A stretch of DNA of 64,000 bases, from the NCBI GenBank assembly GCA_018715885.1, contig DVKT01000034.1, positions 67,564 through 131,563 on the forward strand, read 5' to 3'. Both the position numbers and the translations under genes were made by a program. The number at the start of each line of letters is the position of its first letter. Position 1 is the first letter of the stretch. The stretch comes from Caccoplasma intestinavium. GTDB taxonomy: Bacteria > Bacteroidota > Bacteroidia > Bacteroidales > UBA11471. This document shows, in pieces, positions 26,405-34,741 of this stretch. The notes below the pieces were generated by a model. The model saw only the letters and a program-made list of their open reading frames with translations. It ran no database searches and was not told the DNA's origin.

Positions 26405-27655
26405 ATGTGTCGTTTTTTATTGTCGTTTTTGTTTTTATTTGTCGTTGTAACCGGCGGGTCGGCTGCAAGGCCTTTCCGTACGGAATCTTTCTACGGCAAC
26501 GTGCGCACGTTGCAGGTGCGTCTGTCGGGCGACCCGCTTGCTCCACCGGTCGCTTTGTTAGGCCATGACGAGGGTATCGTCATCTCTTTCGATATGTTGG
26601 CCGACGATCCAGAGTATCTCTATTACCGTATCGTGCATTGTAATGCCGACTGGACTCCTTCGGGCCTTTCCGATGTGGAGTATATCGACGGCTTCAATGA
26701 ACTTCCTGTCGATGATTACTCATTGTCGTTCAATACCTATCGCAATTATGTGCATTACCGTATTGCTTTGCCCAACGAAGAGGTGCGTTTCCGCCTCTCC
26801 GGCAATTATGCCGTGCTGGTCTATCCCGAGGGTAATCCAGACAGTTTGTTGCTTACGGCCTGTTTCTCGATAACCGAAAATCTGGTGGCGCTCGGTTGCG
26901 AAATAACGACTCGTACCGATGTCGATTACAACAAAGCGCATCAACAACTCTCTTTCAAGGTGATGTACCCCCGGTATGAGATACGCAATCCGCGTGAGGA
27001 GTTGAAGGTAAGTATCACGACCAATGTCGGTTATGACGACGGTGTGACGGTGTCGCAACCGCTTTACGTCCGGAATCAGGAATTGGAGTATGCCCATACT
27101 CCTCGGCTTGTATTCCCGGCTGGGAACGAATATCGCCGTTTCGAGACGGTTTCGCGGCATTACAATACGATAGGTGTGGAGAGTATGCGTTATTTCGATC
27201 CCTACTACCACGCTATACTCAAAACCGACTATCCCCGGGCCTCGGGGGCGTATGTCTATGACGAGACGCAGAACGGACACTTTTATATTCGTACCGACGA
27301 CAGCGAGGAGGCCGATACCGAGGCCGACTATTTTGTCGTGCATTTCATGCTTGCTACCGGTGCGCCGGTAGAGGGTGAAGTTTATATCGACGGAGAGTTT
27401 ACGCATGGTCGGCTCGACGAGACGACCCGTATGACCTATAACCCCGAGACACGGGCCTACGAGAAGGATATGTTGCTCAAACAGGGAGCATATAACTATC
27501 GTTACCTCTTGCAACGACCCGGGGCAAAAGCCGATGCCGCGCCCATAGAAGGAAATTTTTACGAGACTCGTAACGAGTATCAGATACGTGTCTACCACCG
27601 CCCGCAGGGCGCCCGTTACGATAGGCTCATCGGCTATACCCGCTGCCGTATGTGA
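26405..27655 (+). CDS. Type IX secretion system Plug protein (DUF5103)
   Basis: 416 residues with a signal peptide (residues about 1-20, 'FLLSFLFLFVVVTGGSAA'). The N-terminal domain ('RTLQVRLSGDPLAPPVALLGHDEGIVISFDMLADDPEYLYYRIVHCNADWTPSGLSDVEYIDGFNELPVDDYSLSFNTY' type) is the T9SS plug first domain, with a C-terminal part formerly DUF5103. In Flavobacterium johnsoniae this protein seals the periplasmic end of the SprA channel in the resting state. Its location near sprA, separated only by ruvA, bactofilin and folB, supports the assignment. It is followed by a weak hairpin. Confidence 0.92.
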   Translation: MCRFLLSFLFLFVVVTGGSAARPFRTESFYGNVRTLQVRLSGDPLAPPVALLGHDEGIVISFDMLADDPEYLYYRIVHCNADWTPSGLSDVEYIDGFNELPVDDYSLSFNTYRNYVHYRIALPNEEVRFRLSGNYAVLVYPEGNPDSLLLTACFSITENLVALGCEITTRTDVDYNKAHQQLSFKVMYPRYEIRNPREELKVSITTNVGYDDGVTVSQPLYVRNQELEYAHTPRLVFPAGNEYRRFETVSRHYNTIGVESMRYFDPYYHAILKTDYPRASGAYVYDETQNGHFYIRTDDSEEADTEADYFVVHFMLATGAPVEGEVYIDGEFTHGRLDETTRMTYNPETRAYEKDMLLKQGAYNYRYLLQRPGAKADAAPIEGNFYETRNEYQIRVYHRPQGARYDRLIGYTRCRM

Positions 27656-27688
27656 GGAGTACTGTTTGGGGTTGGAATAAGTTGCGGA

Positions 27689-27720
27689 CGAGAAAATCAA
27701 AAAGATTTTCTCGCTATTTT
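27689..27720 (+). terminator. Probable terminator after the Plug gene
   Basis: 10-bp stem CGAGAAAATC / GATTTTCTCG with an AAAAA loop, followed by CTATTTT. The T run is short and interrupted. Confidence 0.5.
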
Positions 27721-27813
27721 GGAGATAAATTATCTAATTTTTTATGGTAAAAAGCTTTACTGATCTCCGCCCTTTACATTCCTAAGAAACGGTTAGGGAT
27801 TGAGGAAAAAGGC

Positions 27814-27848
27814 AAAAAACCATGCAAGGATACCTTGCATGGTTTTTT
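27814..27848 (-). terminator. Terminator of the tRNA-Arg transcript
   Basis: 16-bp perfect stem (AAAAAACCATGCAAGG / CCTTGCATGGTTTTTT) with a 3-nt loop. It begins 1-2 nt past the tRNA CCA end and is symmetrical, so it could also stop plus-strand transcription. Confidence 0.85.
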
Positions 27849-27849
27849 G

Positions 27850-27925
27850 TGGTGACCCCGACAGGACTCAAACCTGTGACCTTCAGAACCGGAATCTGAC
27901 GTTCTATTCACTAAACTACGGGGCC
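27850..27925 (-). tRNA. tRNA-Arg(CCG)
   Basis: Cloverleaf on the minus strand: acceptor GGCCCCG with CGGGGTC (one G-U pair), anticodon stem TCAGA/TCTGA around loop TTCCGGT (anticodon CCG, codon CGG), T arm ACAGG/CCTGT. The discriminator A and an encoded CCA (27850-27852) follow. The mature body without CCA is 27853-27925. Confidence 0.95.
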
Positions 27926-27932
27926 GTTTCGG

Positions 27933-27963
27933 TTGGCAAAAGTAAGAATTATTTGTAGCTTTG
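27933..27963 (+). promoter_or_regulatory. Promoter for ung, interleaved with the tRNA-Arg promoter
   Basis: TTG at 27933-27935 and TAGCTTTG at 27956-27963, spaced 20 nt. Its -33 to -7 span overlaps nearly completely with the opposite-facing tRNA promoter. Confidence 0.6.
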
Positions 27964-27966
27964 CAA
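27937..27966 (-). promoter_or_regulatory. Promoter for tRNA-Arg
   Basis: Minus strand TTG (27966 to 27964), 19 nt, then TACTTTTG (27944 to 27937). The identical -7 octamer is used by the SRP RNA and tRNA-Glu. Confidence 0.7.
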
Positions 27967-27992
27967 AAAGAAACGATTTAAATCTTTGAAAA

Positions 27993-28655
27993 ATGAATGT
28001 TCGAATAGATGAAAGTTGGCGCGAGAGGTTGCAATCGGAGTTCGACGCCCCTTATTTTGCACAACTTACCGACTTTGTGCGTCATGAGTATGCCACTACG
28101 CGGGTATATCCGCCGGGCAGCCAGATGTTCGCCGCTTTTGATGCCTGTCCGTTCGACAAGGTGAAAGTGGTTATTCTCGGGCAAGATCCTTATCACGAAC
28201 CGGGACAGGCGCATGGTCTTTGTTTTTCGGTAAATGACGGTGTTCCGTTTCCGCCGTCGTTGCAGAATATCTTCAAGGAGATACACGATGATATCGGTAC
28301 ACCGGTTCCCATGAGCGGCGATCTTACCCGGTGGGCCAATCAAGGGGTGTTGTTGCTCAATGCTACGCTTACGGTAAGGGCGCATCAGGCCGGTTCGCAT
28401 CAGAACAAGGGCTGGGAGCAGTTTACCGATGCGGTTATACATCGTCTGGCACAGGAGCGTGAAAATCTTGTTTTTATTTTGTGGGGCTCGTATGCTCAAC
28501 GTAAAGGAGAGTTTATCGACCGTTCGCGTCATCTTGTCCTGCAATCTCCCCATCCGTCGCCGCTCTCGGCTCATAGGGGATTTTTCGGAAATCGTCATTT
28601 CAGCCGGACGAACGAATATCTTACGGCGCACGGCATAGAACCTATTTTGTGGTAA
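27993..28655 (+). CDS. ung: Uracil-DNA glycosylase
   Basis: 220 residues, normal for family-1 UDG. The catalytic motif 'ILGQDPYHEPGQAHGLCFSV' carries the water-activating Asp; 'LLLNATLTVRAHQAGSH' contacts uracil; and 'HPSPLSAHRGFFGNRHFS' holds the catalytic His and the Leu/Pro DNA-intercalation loop. It removes uracil from DNA at the start of base excision repair. The next gene starts 5 nt after its stop, suggesting cotranscription. Confidence 0.97.
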   Translation: MNVRIDESWRERLQSEFDAPYFAQLTDFVRHEYATTRVYPPGSQMFAAFDACPFDKVKVVILGQDPYHEPGQAHGLCFSVNDGVPFPPSLQNIFKEIHDDIGTPVPMSGDLTRWANQGVLLLNATLTVRAHQAGSHQNKGWEQFTDAVIHRLAQERENLVFILWGSYAQRKGEFIDRSRHLVLQSPHPSPLSAHRGFFGNRHFSRTNEYLTAHGIEPILW

Positions 28656-28660
28656 AAATC

Positions 28661-29140
28661 ATGATGGAAAAAGTTGATGTTGAAGCGCGTGCCCGCAAGG
28701 CTCGCGAGTTGTTTATGAGCGGATATAACTGCTCACAGTCGGTATTCTTGGCGTATGCCGATCTTTATGGTATTGACCCGAAGTTGGCATCGACAATTGT
28801 CGCGCCGCTGGGCGGGGGTATGGGGCGTTTGCGAGAGGTGTGCGGTGCAGTGAGTGCTGCGTTCATGCTTACAGGGTTGAAGTATCCCAATCCTTCTCCG
28901 GGCGACAAAGCGGCTAAGACCCGTTCGTATGCGGTTGTACAGGAGCTTGCCGAGCGATTTCGCCGGGAAAACGGTTCTATTGTTTGCCGGGAACTTTTGG
29001 GATTGGGAAAAGGACCCGATTCTCCCGAGCCGTCGGATCGTACTGAGGCTTATTATAAGCGACGTCCGTGTCCCGATTATATCGAGATTGCGGCTCGTAT
29101 CGTGGGTGAAAAACTCAATGAAGACGATAGTGTGGAATGA
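28661..29140 (+). CDS. C-GCAxxG-C-C family protein
   Basis: 159 residues from the ATG at 28661 (an earlier GTG inside the ung end is less likely). The family signature is visible: an N-terminal Cys in 'SGYNCSQSVFLAY', 'REVCGAVSAAFMLTGL' (the CGAxxx motif), then Cys in 'SIVCRELLGL' and 'RRPCPDYIEIAARIV'. These four conserved Cys suggest metal or redox chemistry; the function of the family is not established. Tightly downstream of ung and ends at a strong terminator. Confidence 0.9.
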   Translation: MMEKVDVEARARKARELFMSGYNCSQSVFLAYADLYGIDPKLASTIVAPLGGGMGRLREVCGAVSAAFMLTGLKYPNPSPGDKAAKTRSYAVVQELAERFRRENGSIVCRELLGLGKGPDSPEPSDRTEAYYKRRPCPDYIEIAARIVGEKLNEDDSVE

Positions 29141-29164
29141 CCTGCCATATCAGGTATTATAGAG

Positions 29165-29200
29165 AAGGGGCAGAACCATTTTGGTTCTGCCCCTTTTGTT
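29165..29200 (+). terminator. Terminator after the ung operon
   Basis: 14-bp stem (AAGGGGCAGAACCA / TGGTTCTGCCCCTT) with a TTT loop, followed by TTGTT. Confidence 0.85.
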
Positions 29201-29294
29201 AGACAAATGCTGGAAGGTCAGGTTTAACAGTTGTCGACCGATTGCCTTTATTCCCCAATAAGGCAGGGCGGCCATAGAATATTTGATGAAAAGA

Positions 29295-30083
29295 TTACAA
29301 ACCTTCTTCTCCGTAGGTGGCGATAATACCCATTTTCGATTCCTCGATAAAACGCAGGATATAGTCGATTTCGGGAGAAGGTGTACACACATCTTTGATA
29401 CGCAGCACGGCGTTTTCGAGGCTTGTTCCCGATGAATAGATCTGGCGATAAGCGAGAGCGATATTTTCGATCGCTTCTTCGCTGAATCCACTACGGCGCA
29501 TTATAAAGGCGTCTATCCCTTTGTAGGTAATGGGGTTGTGTGCAGCCAGAATGTAAGGAGGAATGTCTTTGCCGGTACGGCAACCGCTTTTTATCAGCGA
29601 CCAGCTGCCTACCCGACAGTTTTCTTTGATAATGACACGCCCTGCCAAAATGGCTTTGCTGTGAATGTGGCACTCACCGGCCAAGTCGCAATCGATGCCA
29701 AGAATACAATCGTCGTCGACACGGCAATCGTGCCCGATACGGGTTCCTTTGAGCAGATAGTCGCGGTTTCCGATGACTGTTTCTCCTCCGGGTGTGGTTG
29801 CCCGGTTGATGATTACATATTCGCGTATCATATTGTTGTCGCCGATAGACAAGCGCGTAGCTTCACCTTTGTATCGGAAATCTTGTGGCTCGGCACCGAG
29901 TATGGCACCGTGGAATACGCGATTGTTTTTCCCCATCGTTGTTCCCGCCAGTACACTGGCGTAAGGGAATATTTCGCAGTTGTCGCCGATGACGACGTTC
30001 TTGTCGATATAAGCAAACGGGTGTATTGTTACGTTATTGCCTATTTCGGCTTTGGGATCGACATATGCTAATGGACTGATCAT
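29295..30083 (-). CDS. lpxA: LpxA-family UDP-GlcNAc acyltransferase, divergent form in an efflux operon
   Basis: 262 residues. A left-handed beta helix of hexapeptides is followed by the LpxA C-terminal helices ('ITYKGIDAFIMRRSGFSEEAIENIALAYRQIY'). 'GAEPQDFRYKGE' and 'GTRIGHDC', with a His in the position of the E. coli catalytic base (His125), are retained. The 'HQFC' segment that supplies a further His in standard LpxA is replaced by 'KENC'. LpxA normally lies with lpxD and lpxC-fabZ; here it is 19 nt downstream of the RND outer-membrane subunit. I infer a second, specialised LpxA-like enzyme; ordinary LpxA remains possible. Confidence 0.8.
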   Translation of the reverse strand: MISPLAYVDPKAEIGNNVTIHPFAYIDKNVVIGDNCEIFPYASVLAGTTMGKNNRVFHGAILGAEPQDFRYKGEATRLSIGDNNMIREYVIINRATTPGGETVIGNRDYLLKGTRIGHDCRVDDDCILGIDCDLAGECHIHSKAILAGRVIIKENCRVGSWSLIKSGCRTGKDIPPYILAAHNPITYKGIDAFIMRRSGFSEEAIENIALAYRQIYSSGTSLENAVLRIKDVCTPSPEIDYILRFIEESKMGIIATYGEEGL

Positions 30084-30102
30084 AGTGTTGCTTTTTAAGG
30101 TT

Positions 30103-31509
30103 TTACTTGGTGTTTTCCTCTATCTCACGACCTCCGCCCAAAGCATGGTATAAGCTTACGACAGCAACCATGCATTGATAAGAATCCGAGACTTCGGAAA
30201 GTTGTGCGCTCAGAAGCGATTGTTGTGCGGTAAGTACTTCGAGGTAGGTCGATGTACCCAGCTTCATAAGCGACTCTGTCGACTCTACGGCGCGTTGCAG
30301 CGCCTCGACTTGTAAGGTCCGTTGGGCAAGAATCTCTTTGTTGGCCTGAAAATCATACAAGGCATTGCTTACCTCTTTCCCTGCGTTGAGGATTGTCTGC
30401 TGGAAGTTGATGGCTGCAATTTCCTGTTGTGCTTTGGCGGCTTTGAGATTGGCGATATTGCTGCCGTGATTGAACAGCGGTTGTATCAATGAAGCTGCGG
30501 CCGAGAGCAAAATTTTGCCGGGATTGATGATTGCGCTACCGGCCGAATTGGTCCATCCAGCCGAACCAGAGATTACCAAATTCGGGTAGAGGGCGGAACG
30601 GGCAATGTTGGTCGAGTAGTAGGCCGAGGCGAGAGACAATTCTGCCGATTGCACGTCGGGACGATTGGACAACATCTGTACCGGAACACCGACGTGAAGG
30701 ATTTCAGGGAGAGATTGTTCGTCGAAAGAACCTCGTTCGATGGTCTGAGGCGCTTGGAAAAGCAGTGTCGAAAGGCTGTTTTCCGTTTCTCTGATTTGCT
30801 GGCGCAGCGAAGGTATCGAAGCTGCAATGGCGTAGCAGTTAGCTTCGCTTTGGGCTACGGCCGCCTCGTTGGTCATTCCCGCAGTTTTCATCGCTTTCAT
30901 GGTTTCTACGCTCTGTTGCCACAGCAAAGCGGTCTCTTCGGTAATGGCGAGTTGCTTGTCGAGCATGAGCAACGTGTAGTATCCGTTGGCGATTGTGGCG
31001 ATGAGCTGTGTACGCACGGCTTGTTGGTAGGCGCGGCTTTGCATGAGTGCGGCTTTGGCATTGCGTTTCGAGTTGAGTACACGACCGAAGATGTCTATTT
31101 CCCAACTGGCGGTAACAGGGACATTATATGTCCAAGTCGCTTTGCTTCCGTCGAAGCTGCTTACGCCTCCTTGCGGAGCCAGATTGAGCGACGGAAGAAA
31201 TGCCAACTGGGCAGCACGGAAGCTGGCTTGCGCAGCTTCCACTTGAAGCATGGCGCTTTGCAGATCGCTGTTATTTTCCAACCCTTGACGGATAAGACCT
31301 TGCAGGATAGGGTCAGTGAAGATTTCGGTCCAAGGCAGGTTTCCGATGTTCAGGCTATCGGCCGCGAGGGTATCGGTAACCGATACCGTGTCGCGGAACA
31401 AGCCTTGTACGTCCACCTCGGGACGTTCGTATTTCTTATATATGTGGCAACTGTTGAGCGTTGTCGCCAGTACAATGCCGCATATTGTATATGAGATGAT
31501 TCGTTTCAT
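30103..31509 (-). CDS. RND efflux outer-membrane lipoprotein (OprM/NodT type)
   Basis: 468 residues. Lipoprotein signal 'ICGIVLATTLNSC' gives a modified Cys at about residue 21. Two outer-membrane-efflux repeats follow ('LIRQGLENNSDLQSAMLQVEAAQASFRAAQLAFLPSLNL' and 'NRPDVQSAELSLASAYYSTNIARSALYPNLVISG'), typical of NodT-family trimeric TolC-like ducts. Third gene of the RND operon, 31 nt after the pump gene. Confidence 0.95.
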   Translation of the reverse strand: MKRIISYTICGIVLATTLNSCHIYKKYERPEVDVQGLFRDTVSVTDTLAADSLNIGNLPWTEIFTDPILQGLIRQGLENNSDLQSAMLQVEAAQASFRAAQLAFLPSLNLAPQGGVSSFDGSKATWTYNVPVTASWEIDIFGRVLNSKRNAKAALMQSRAYQQAVRTQLIATIANGYYTLLMLDKQLAITEETALLWQQSVETMKAMKTAGMTNEAAVAQSEANCYAIAASIPSLRQQIRETENSLSTLLFQAPQTIERGSFDEQSLPEILHVGVPVQMLSNRPDVQSAELSLASAYYSTNIARSALYPNLVISGSAGWTNSAGSAIINPGKILLSAAASLIQPLFNHGSNIANLKAAKAQQEIAAINFQQTILNAGKEVSNALYDFQANKEILAQRTLQVEALQRAVESTESLMKLGTSTYLEVLTAQQSLLSAQLSEVSDSYQCMVAVVSLYHALGGGREIEENTK

Positions 31510-31540
31510 ACGTTTTTATTTAAAAATTACCGCAAGGTTA

Positions 31541-34500
31541 TTACGATTTTGAGTATTGCTCTATTTCGGAAATGACATCTTTGTTGTCGAGGTCATCCCA
31601 TGTCAACGGTTTGATCTTTTCCTGAATGATCTGGAATACGACAAACAGTGCCGGAACGATGAATATCTGGCATATCATGCCGATGAGCATACCGCCGACG
31701 GCTCCGGCACCGAGGGTGCTGTTACCGTTGGCGCCTACTCCGTGGGCAAACATCATGGGCAACAGACCGATGACCATAGCCAACGATGTCATGAGGATAG
31801 GACGCAAACGAGCGGCGGCACCGTCAATTGCCGCATTGATGATAGGCATACCGGTACGGCGACGATCGAGGGCGAACTCGACGATAAGAATGGCGTTCTT
31901 GGCCAACAAACCGATAAGCATGATCAAGGCGATTTGTAGGTAGATATTGTTTTCTACACCCATGATCCATGCGAATATAAAACTACCGGCCAACCCGAAA
32001 GGTATCGAGAAGATAACCGAGAGGGGCAGAATATAACTTTCGTATTGTGCACTCAACAACAAGTAAACAAACACGAGGCAGAGCATGAAGATGATAGCGG
32101 TCGTTCCGCTACTCGAACTTTGCTCTTCTCGGGTCATACCCGAGAATTCGTATCCGTAACCTACGGGAAGCGTTTGCGACGCAACTTCTTCGATGGCTTT
32201 GATGGCTTCTCCCGAGCTGTAACCATCGGCAGGGTTACCGTTGACGGTCATGGAGGTGTACATGTTGAATCGGTTGATATTGTCGGGTCCGTATACTTTT
32301 TCCAGCGTAATAAAGTTGGTGATAGGAGCCATTTCCGATCCGTTACGTATTTTGATGTTGTTCAGGCTTTCGGGACTGACACGTGCATCGGGTTCGGCTT
32401 GCATCATTACACGGTATAGTTTTCCGAAGCGGTTGAAGTTCGATGAATACATACCGCCCAAATAGCCTTGCAAAGCGCTAAGAACGTCGCTGGGACTGAT
32501 GCCGGCCTGTTTGCATTTGGCGACATCTACGTCTACCCGGTATTGCGGGAAATTGGGGTTGAACGTCGTCGAGGCCATGGCGATTTCGGGACGTTTCAAC
32601 AACTCTGCGATGAAGTCTTGGGCAACCTGATAGAAATTATCGAGCGAGCCACCCGTTTTATCCTGCAAGTTCAATTCGAAACCGTTACTTACGCTATAAC
32701 CGGGAATCATAGGCGGAGCGAAACAGAGTACGCGAGCGTCTTTCACCTGTGTGGCGAATTGCATGTAGAGAGCCCCGATTACCGAGTTGGCATCCATGCC
32801 TTTACCAGTACGTTCGTCCCACGGTTTGAGTTTACAGATAAACGATCCGTAGGTATTACCTTGTCCGCCGAGGAAGCTGAACCCGATGATCTGGGTACGA
32901 CTTTGCATGGCCGGATGCGAGCCGAGGATTTGATCGATTTGCATCATGACCTCTTCGGTGCGTTCTTGCGAAGTACCGGGTTGTAAATCGGCTGTTACCA
33001 TAATGGTACCCGTATCTTCGTTCGGGACAAGTCCCGTAGGAGTGATGTTCATGAGAACGATCAAGATGATGGTACCTACGATAACCCCCAGGAACGAAAG
33101 TTTTTTATGATGAACGAAGTGCGCAACACCGTTTTTGTATTTGGCGAGCATGTTGTTGTATGCGACGTTGAAAGCGATATGGAACCGGCTCACAAATGTC
33201 TTCTTGTGGCCTTCGCCTTCTTTATGCGGTTTGAGCAATATGGCACACAAGGCAGGACTCAGTGTCAAGGCGTTGATGGCCGAAAAACCGATTGCGAAGG
33301 CCATCGTAAGACCGAATTGGCGGTAGAACGTTCCTGATGTTCCAGGCATAAAACTTACGGGGATAAACACCGACATCATCACCAATGTGATAGATAAGAT
33401 GGCTCCCGATAACTCCCGCATGGCGTCGATCGAGGCTTTGTGAGGCGATTTGTATCCCTGGTCGAGCTTGGCGTGGACTCCCTCCACGACGACTATCGCA
33501 TCGTCGACCACGATGGCGATGGCAAGAACCAATGCGCAAAGCGTAAGGAGGTTGAGGCTGAATCCCATCAGGTACAAAGCAAAGAACGTACCGATAAGAG
33601 ATACCGGAATGGCGATGGCGGGAATCAAGGTAGAACGTAAATCCTGCAAGAAGATATACACGACGAAGAACACGAGAATAAAGGCCTCGATAAGTGTTTT
33701 GATAACTTCGTGTATCGAAGCGTAGAGGAAGTCGTTGGAGTTCATCGTTACGGAGATTTCTATTCCCGGAGGAAGAGTCTCCTTGATTTCGTCGAGCAGG
33801 TCGTTGATGTCTTCGATAATGGCGGTGGCGTTCGAGCCGGCTGTCTGGTAAACGATTGCCGATACGGCGTTATGGCCGTTTTGGAAGTTCTTAAAATCGT
33901 AGGTAAGACGCCCCAATTCTATATCGGCCACATCTTTCAGGTAAAGGATTTCTCCGTTTTCATTGGCCCGAATAACCATATTCCCGAATTCTTCGGCAGT
34001 TTGCAAACGTCCTTTATAAGTCAATACATATTGGAACGACTGGTTGCCTTGCGCACCGAACTGACCGGGGGCAGCCTCGATATTCTGCTCGGCGAGTATT
34101 CCTGTAATATCGCTAGGCATCAGGCCGTATTGTGCCATAATGTCGGGTTTCAGCCAGATACGCATGGAGTAGTCCGATGCCATGACGTTGGCATCACCTA
34201 CACCGGGTACACGTTGAATGAGAGGTATAACGTTGATTTTGGCGTAATTCTCGAGAAATTCGAGGTCATAGCGGTCGTCGGGACTGAACAGCGAGAATAC
34301 CATAAGCATACTTGTCTGTCGTTTTTGGGTGATTACACCCACTTGCGTAACTTCGGCAGGAAGCAGGTTCTGGGCTTTGGATACACGGTTCTGTACGTTT
34401 ACGGCAGCCATATCGGGATCGGTACCTTGTTTGAAGTACACGGTGATGTCGGCCGATCCGGTATTGGTGGCGGTAGAAGTCATATATAACATATCTTCCA

Positions 34501-34717
34501 CGCCGTTGATAGATTCTTCTAGCGGTGCGATGACACTATTCAGGATGGTTTGCGCATTAGCGCCCGTATAGGTTGTCGACACGTGGATAGTAGGCGGTGC
34601 AATGTCGGGATATTGTGTGATAGGTAAGAATAATAGTCCCAAAATACCCAGTATGACCATGAATATCGAAATCACGGTCGATAGTACAGGGCGGTTGATA
34701 AATCTGTCTAACTTCAT
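31541..34717 (-). CDS. RND multidrug efflux pump, HAE1 family (AcrB-like)
   Basis: 1058 residues, the usual size. Twelve membrane helices with two large periplasmic loops can be traced. The proton-relay residues are there: 'ALVLAIAIVVDDAIVVVEGV' (double Asp in TM4) and 'LIGLLAKNAILIVEFALDRR' (Lys in TM10). N-terminal 'FINRPVLSTVISIFMVILGILGLLFLPITQYPDIAPPTI' is the family start. It exports drugs, bile salts or similar amphiphiles by proton antiport, with the adjacent adaptor and duct. The cytoplasmic C-terminus ends in an acidic tail. Confidence 0.97.
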   Translation of the reverse strand: MKLDRFINRPVLSTVISIFMVILGILGLLFLPITQYPDIAPPTIHVSTTYTGANAQTILNSVIAPLEESINGVEDMLYMTSTATNTGSADITVYFKQGTDPDMAAVNVQNRVSKAQNLLPAEVTQVGVITQKRQTSMLMVFSLFSPDDRYDLEFLENYAKINVIPLIQRVPGVGDANVMASDYSMRIWLKPDIMAQYGLMPSDITGILAEQNIEAAPGQFGAQGNQSFQYVLTYKGRLQTAEEFGNMVIRANENGEILYLKDVADIELGRLTYDFKNFQNGHNAVSAIVYQTAGSNATAIIEDINDLLDEIKETLPPGIEISVTMNSNDFLYASIHEVIKTLIEAFILVFFVVYIFLQDLRSTLIPAIAIPVSLIGTFFALYLMGFSLNLLTLCALVLAIAIVVDDAIVVVEGVHAKLDQGYKSPHKASIDAMRELSGAILSITLVMMSVFIPVSFMPGTSGTFYRQFGLTMAFAIGFSAINALTLSPALCAILLKPHKEGEGHKKTFVSRFHIAFNVAYNNMLAKYKNGVAHFVHHKKLSFLGVIVGTIILIVLMNITPTGLVPNEDTGTIMVTADLQPGTSQERTEEVMMQIDQILGSHPAMQSRTQIIGFSFLGGQGNTYGSFICKLKPWDERTGKGMDANSVIGALYMQFATQVKDARVLCFAPPMIPGYSVSNGFELNLQDKTGGSLDNFYQVAQDFIAELLKRPEIAMASTTFNPNFPQYRVDVDVAKCKQAGISPSDVLSALQGYLGGMYSSNFNRFGKLYRVMMQAEPDARVSPESLNNIKIRNGSEMAPITNFITLEKVYGPDNINRFNMYTSMTVNGNPADGYSSGEAIKAIEEVASQTLPVGYGYEFSGMTREEQSSSSGTTAIIFMLCLVFVYLLLSAQYESYILPLSVIFSIPFGLAGSFIFAWIMGVENNIYLQIALIMLIGLLAKNAILIVEFALDRRRTGMPIINAAIDGAAARLRPILMTSLAMVIGLLPMMFAHGVGANGNSTLGAGAVGGMLIGMICQIFIVPALFVVFQIIQEKIKPLTWDDLDNKDVISEIEQYSKS

Positions 34718-34741
34718 AATTTTATATTTGCGAAGTTGTTT

